Source: Betaproteobacteria bacterium (GTDB lineage: Bacteria > Pseudomonadota > Gammaproteobacteria > Burkholderiales > SG8-39). Taken from it: 16,193 nucleotides of DNA. This document shows, one piece after another, positions 15,314 through 16,193 of the stretch (positions are counted from its first letter, which is position 1; each line of letters starts with the position of its first letter). A program made the position numbers and the translations under genes. The stretch spans positions 1 through 16,193 of the forward strand of contig VBCP01000025.1 in the NCBI GenBank assembly GCA_005888925.1. Direction: 5' to 3'. The notes beneath the pieces were generated by a model, which worked only from the letters and a program-made list of their open reading frames with translations, made no database searches and was not told the origin of the DNA.

Positions 15314-15879
15314 GGTGCGTACGCTCGGAGGAAAGAGTCGACGATGCGCGCGGCGCGGCGAGCGTCGTTCTCGCCGCCGTTGCCGACGCCGAAGAGGCGC
15401 TTCACCCGGTCAACGCCCGCCAGCATGCTGAGCAGCATCTCGGCGGCGAACTGCGGATCGTCGCGCCGCAGGCGCCCGTCCCGCATCGCGCTGCCGAGAT
15501 ACTGCGCGAGGCGCAGCACGAGCTCGCCGGCGGTGTTGGCATACATCGCCTTGGCGAGGCTTCTGAAGCGCGGCACCGCCGGCACCAGGGTGCGGAACGT
15601 GGCGATGCCCTGCGGGCCGAGCGCGCGCTCGCGATACGCGACGGCAAAGCGCATCAGCGCGGCGCGCACATCCCCGCCCTCGAGCTCGACCAGCACGCTC
15701 ATGGCGAGCTCGCGCGCCACCTCGCTGAACAAGCGATCCTTGCTGGCGAAATGGTGGTAGACGGTCTGCTTTGCGACGCCGGCGCGGCGCGCGATCTCAT
15801 CGACGCTCGAGGCATAGCCATGCGCGAGAAAGGAATCGGTCGCGGCGCGCAGTACGCGCTCGCGGTTTTCAACCGGCAC
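15310..15879 (-). CDS. TetR/AcrR family transcriptional regulator of the efflux operon
   Basis: This is a 189-aa protein. The N-terminal helix-turn-helix spans about 8-50 (SVDEIARRAGVAKQTVYHHF, then ASKDRLF). The C-terminal all-helical ligand domain resembles the AefR-like group. The start is GTG at 15879-15877, supported by GGGGAG about 6 nt upstream and by the usual short lead into the HTH. It is the first gene of the operon and is co-directional with the pump genes, so it probably represses itself together with them by binding the palindrome at 15898-15918. Inducer unknown. Confidence 0.94.
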   Translation of the reverse strand: MPVENRERVLRAATDSFLAHGYASSVDEIARRAGVAKQTVYHHFASKDRLFSEVARELAMSVLVELEGGDVRAALMRFAVAYRERALGPQGIATFRTLVPAVPRFRSLAKAMYANTAGELVLRLAQYLGSAMRDGRLRRDDPQFAAEMLLSMLAGVDRVKRLFGVGNGGENDARRAARIVDSFLRAYAP

Positions 15880-15897
15880 TGGAGCTCCCCGGGGACC

Positions 15898-15918
15898 TAG
15901 ACTAGACCGTGCAGTCTA
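15898..15918. promoter_or_regulatory. candidate TetR operator of the efflux operon
   Basis: On the plus strand TAGACCGTGCAGTCTA (15903-15918) has perfect TAGAC/GTCTA arms around 6 bp. A second, wider palindrome, TAGACT-N9-AGTCTA (15898-15918), shares its right arm, and its inner AC/GT bases are also symmetric. The site ends 19 bp before the tetR start codon. TAGAC/GTCTA arms resemble known TetR-family sites such as the NemR box. The right arm contains the stop codon of the upstream cytochrome gene. Confidence 0.7.
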
Positions 15919-16193
15919 CTCGAAAACGTCGCCCGCGCGCGGCGGCGGCTTGCGGCCGGTGATCATGGCTCGCACCAGGTTCTCGCGGTGGCGCAGGCTC
16001 GTATAGGCGACTCCCGCCACATGCAGCGTCGCCAGGACGAGCAGGGCATCGGCGAGCAGGTGGTGCGTTTCCTGCAGCCATTCGACGCCCCAGAAGCGAT
16101 CGGTGGTGGAGAGCCAGCCGGTACCCGCGACCAGCGCGATCATGGCGAGCAGCGCGACGATCATCCACGCGCCGAGCGGGTTGTGCCCGAGGT
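15916..16193 (-). CDS. cytochrome b561-like membrane protein (5' partial)
   Basis: The frame is open to the window edge; about 91 C-terminal residues are visible, beginning LGHNPLGAWMIVALLAMIAL. Two transmembrane helices are present: GAWMIVALLAMIALVAGTGW and the helix after ETHHLLADALLVLATLHVAG. The His pair in ETHH and the His in ATLHVAG are candidate heme ligands. The tail RHRENLVRAMITGRK fits the cytoplasmic end of bacterial b561 / Ni,Fe-hydrogenase-type cytochrome b proteins. It likely moves electrons between the quinone pool and a periplasmic acceptor. The ATG at 16164 is internal. The stop lies 36 bp before tetR on the same strand, so read-through into the efflux operon is possible. Confidence 0.87.
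   Translation of the reverse strand, partial: LGHNPLGAWMIVALLAMIALVAGTGWLSTTDRFWGVEWLQETHHLLADALLVLATLHVAGVAYTSLRHRENLVRAMITGRKPPPRAGDVFE

Noticed and set aside
14186..15760. 524-codon plus-strand frame opposite adaptor and tetR
   Set aside because: Shadow of two well-supported minus-strand genes; no recognisable domain.

Overview
The window looks like a piece of chromosome from a GC-rich betaproteobacterium. The best evidence is the block rpsF-priB-rpsR-rplI followed by dnaB on the same strand, with rnr and rlmB just upstream. Most protein families here are typical of Burkholderiales and relatives. Apart from one possible repeat fragment there is no sign of phage, integrase, insertion sequence or CRISPR. 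I cannot name the genus from sequence alone.

Layout, left to right. (1) 1-2231, plus strand: the 3' part of a PIN-PhoH ATPase gene, then a class I SAM-dependent methyltransferase that unexpectedly carries a signal peptide. (2) 2266-3672, minus: replicative helicase dnaB, converging on the methyltransferase. (3) 3673-3956: a regulatory gap. It holds a perfect TTCGAA-type inverted repeat, four DnaA-box-like 9-mers at exact 11-bp spacing, and the intrinsic terminator of the ribosomal protein operon. (4) 3957-5326, minus: rpsF, priB, rpsR and rplI, packed with overlaps, behind an extended -10 promoter and a leader hairpin. (5) 5431-8495, minus: rnr and rlmB with a GTGA overlap; rlmB reads in frame into a DUF3606-like domain. 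(6) 8526-8612, plus: tRNA-Leu(CAG), divergent from rnr by only 30 bp. (7) 8652-9708: an unrecognised small helical protein (minus), then a lipoprotein gene (plus) broken by an apparent one-base frameshift. (8) 9705-15879, minus: a tetR-adaptor-RND-outer membrane factor efflux operon in which every junction overlaps or abuts. A TAGAC/GTCTA operator lies just upstream. (9) 15916-16193, minus: the 3' end of a cytochrome b561-like gene.

How the genes work together: regions 2-5 serve replication and translation (DnaB helicase, PriB restart protein, S6, S18, L9, 23S rRNA methylation, RNase R and a leucine tRNA). Region 8 is a self-contained tripartite multidrug-type exporter whose repressor is the first gene of its own operon.

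The observations most worth a second look are the 11-bp phased DnaA-box-like array upstream of dnaB, the RlmB-DUF3606 fusion, the exported methyltransferase, and the efflux operator that overlaps the stop codon of the upstream cytochrome gene.
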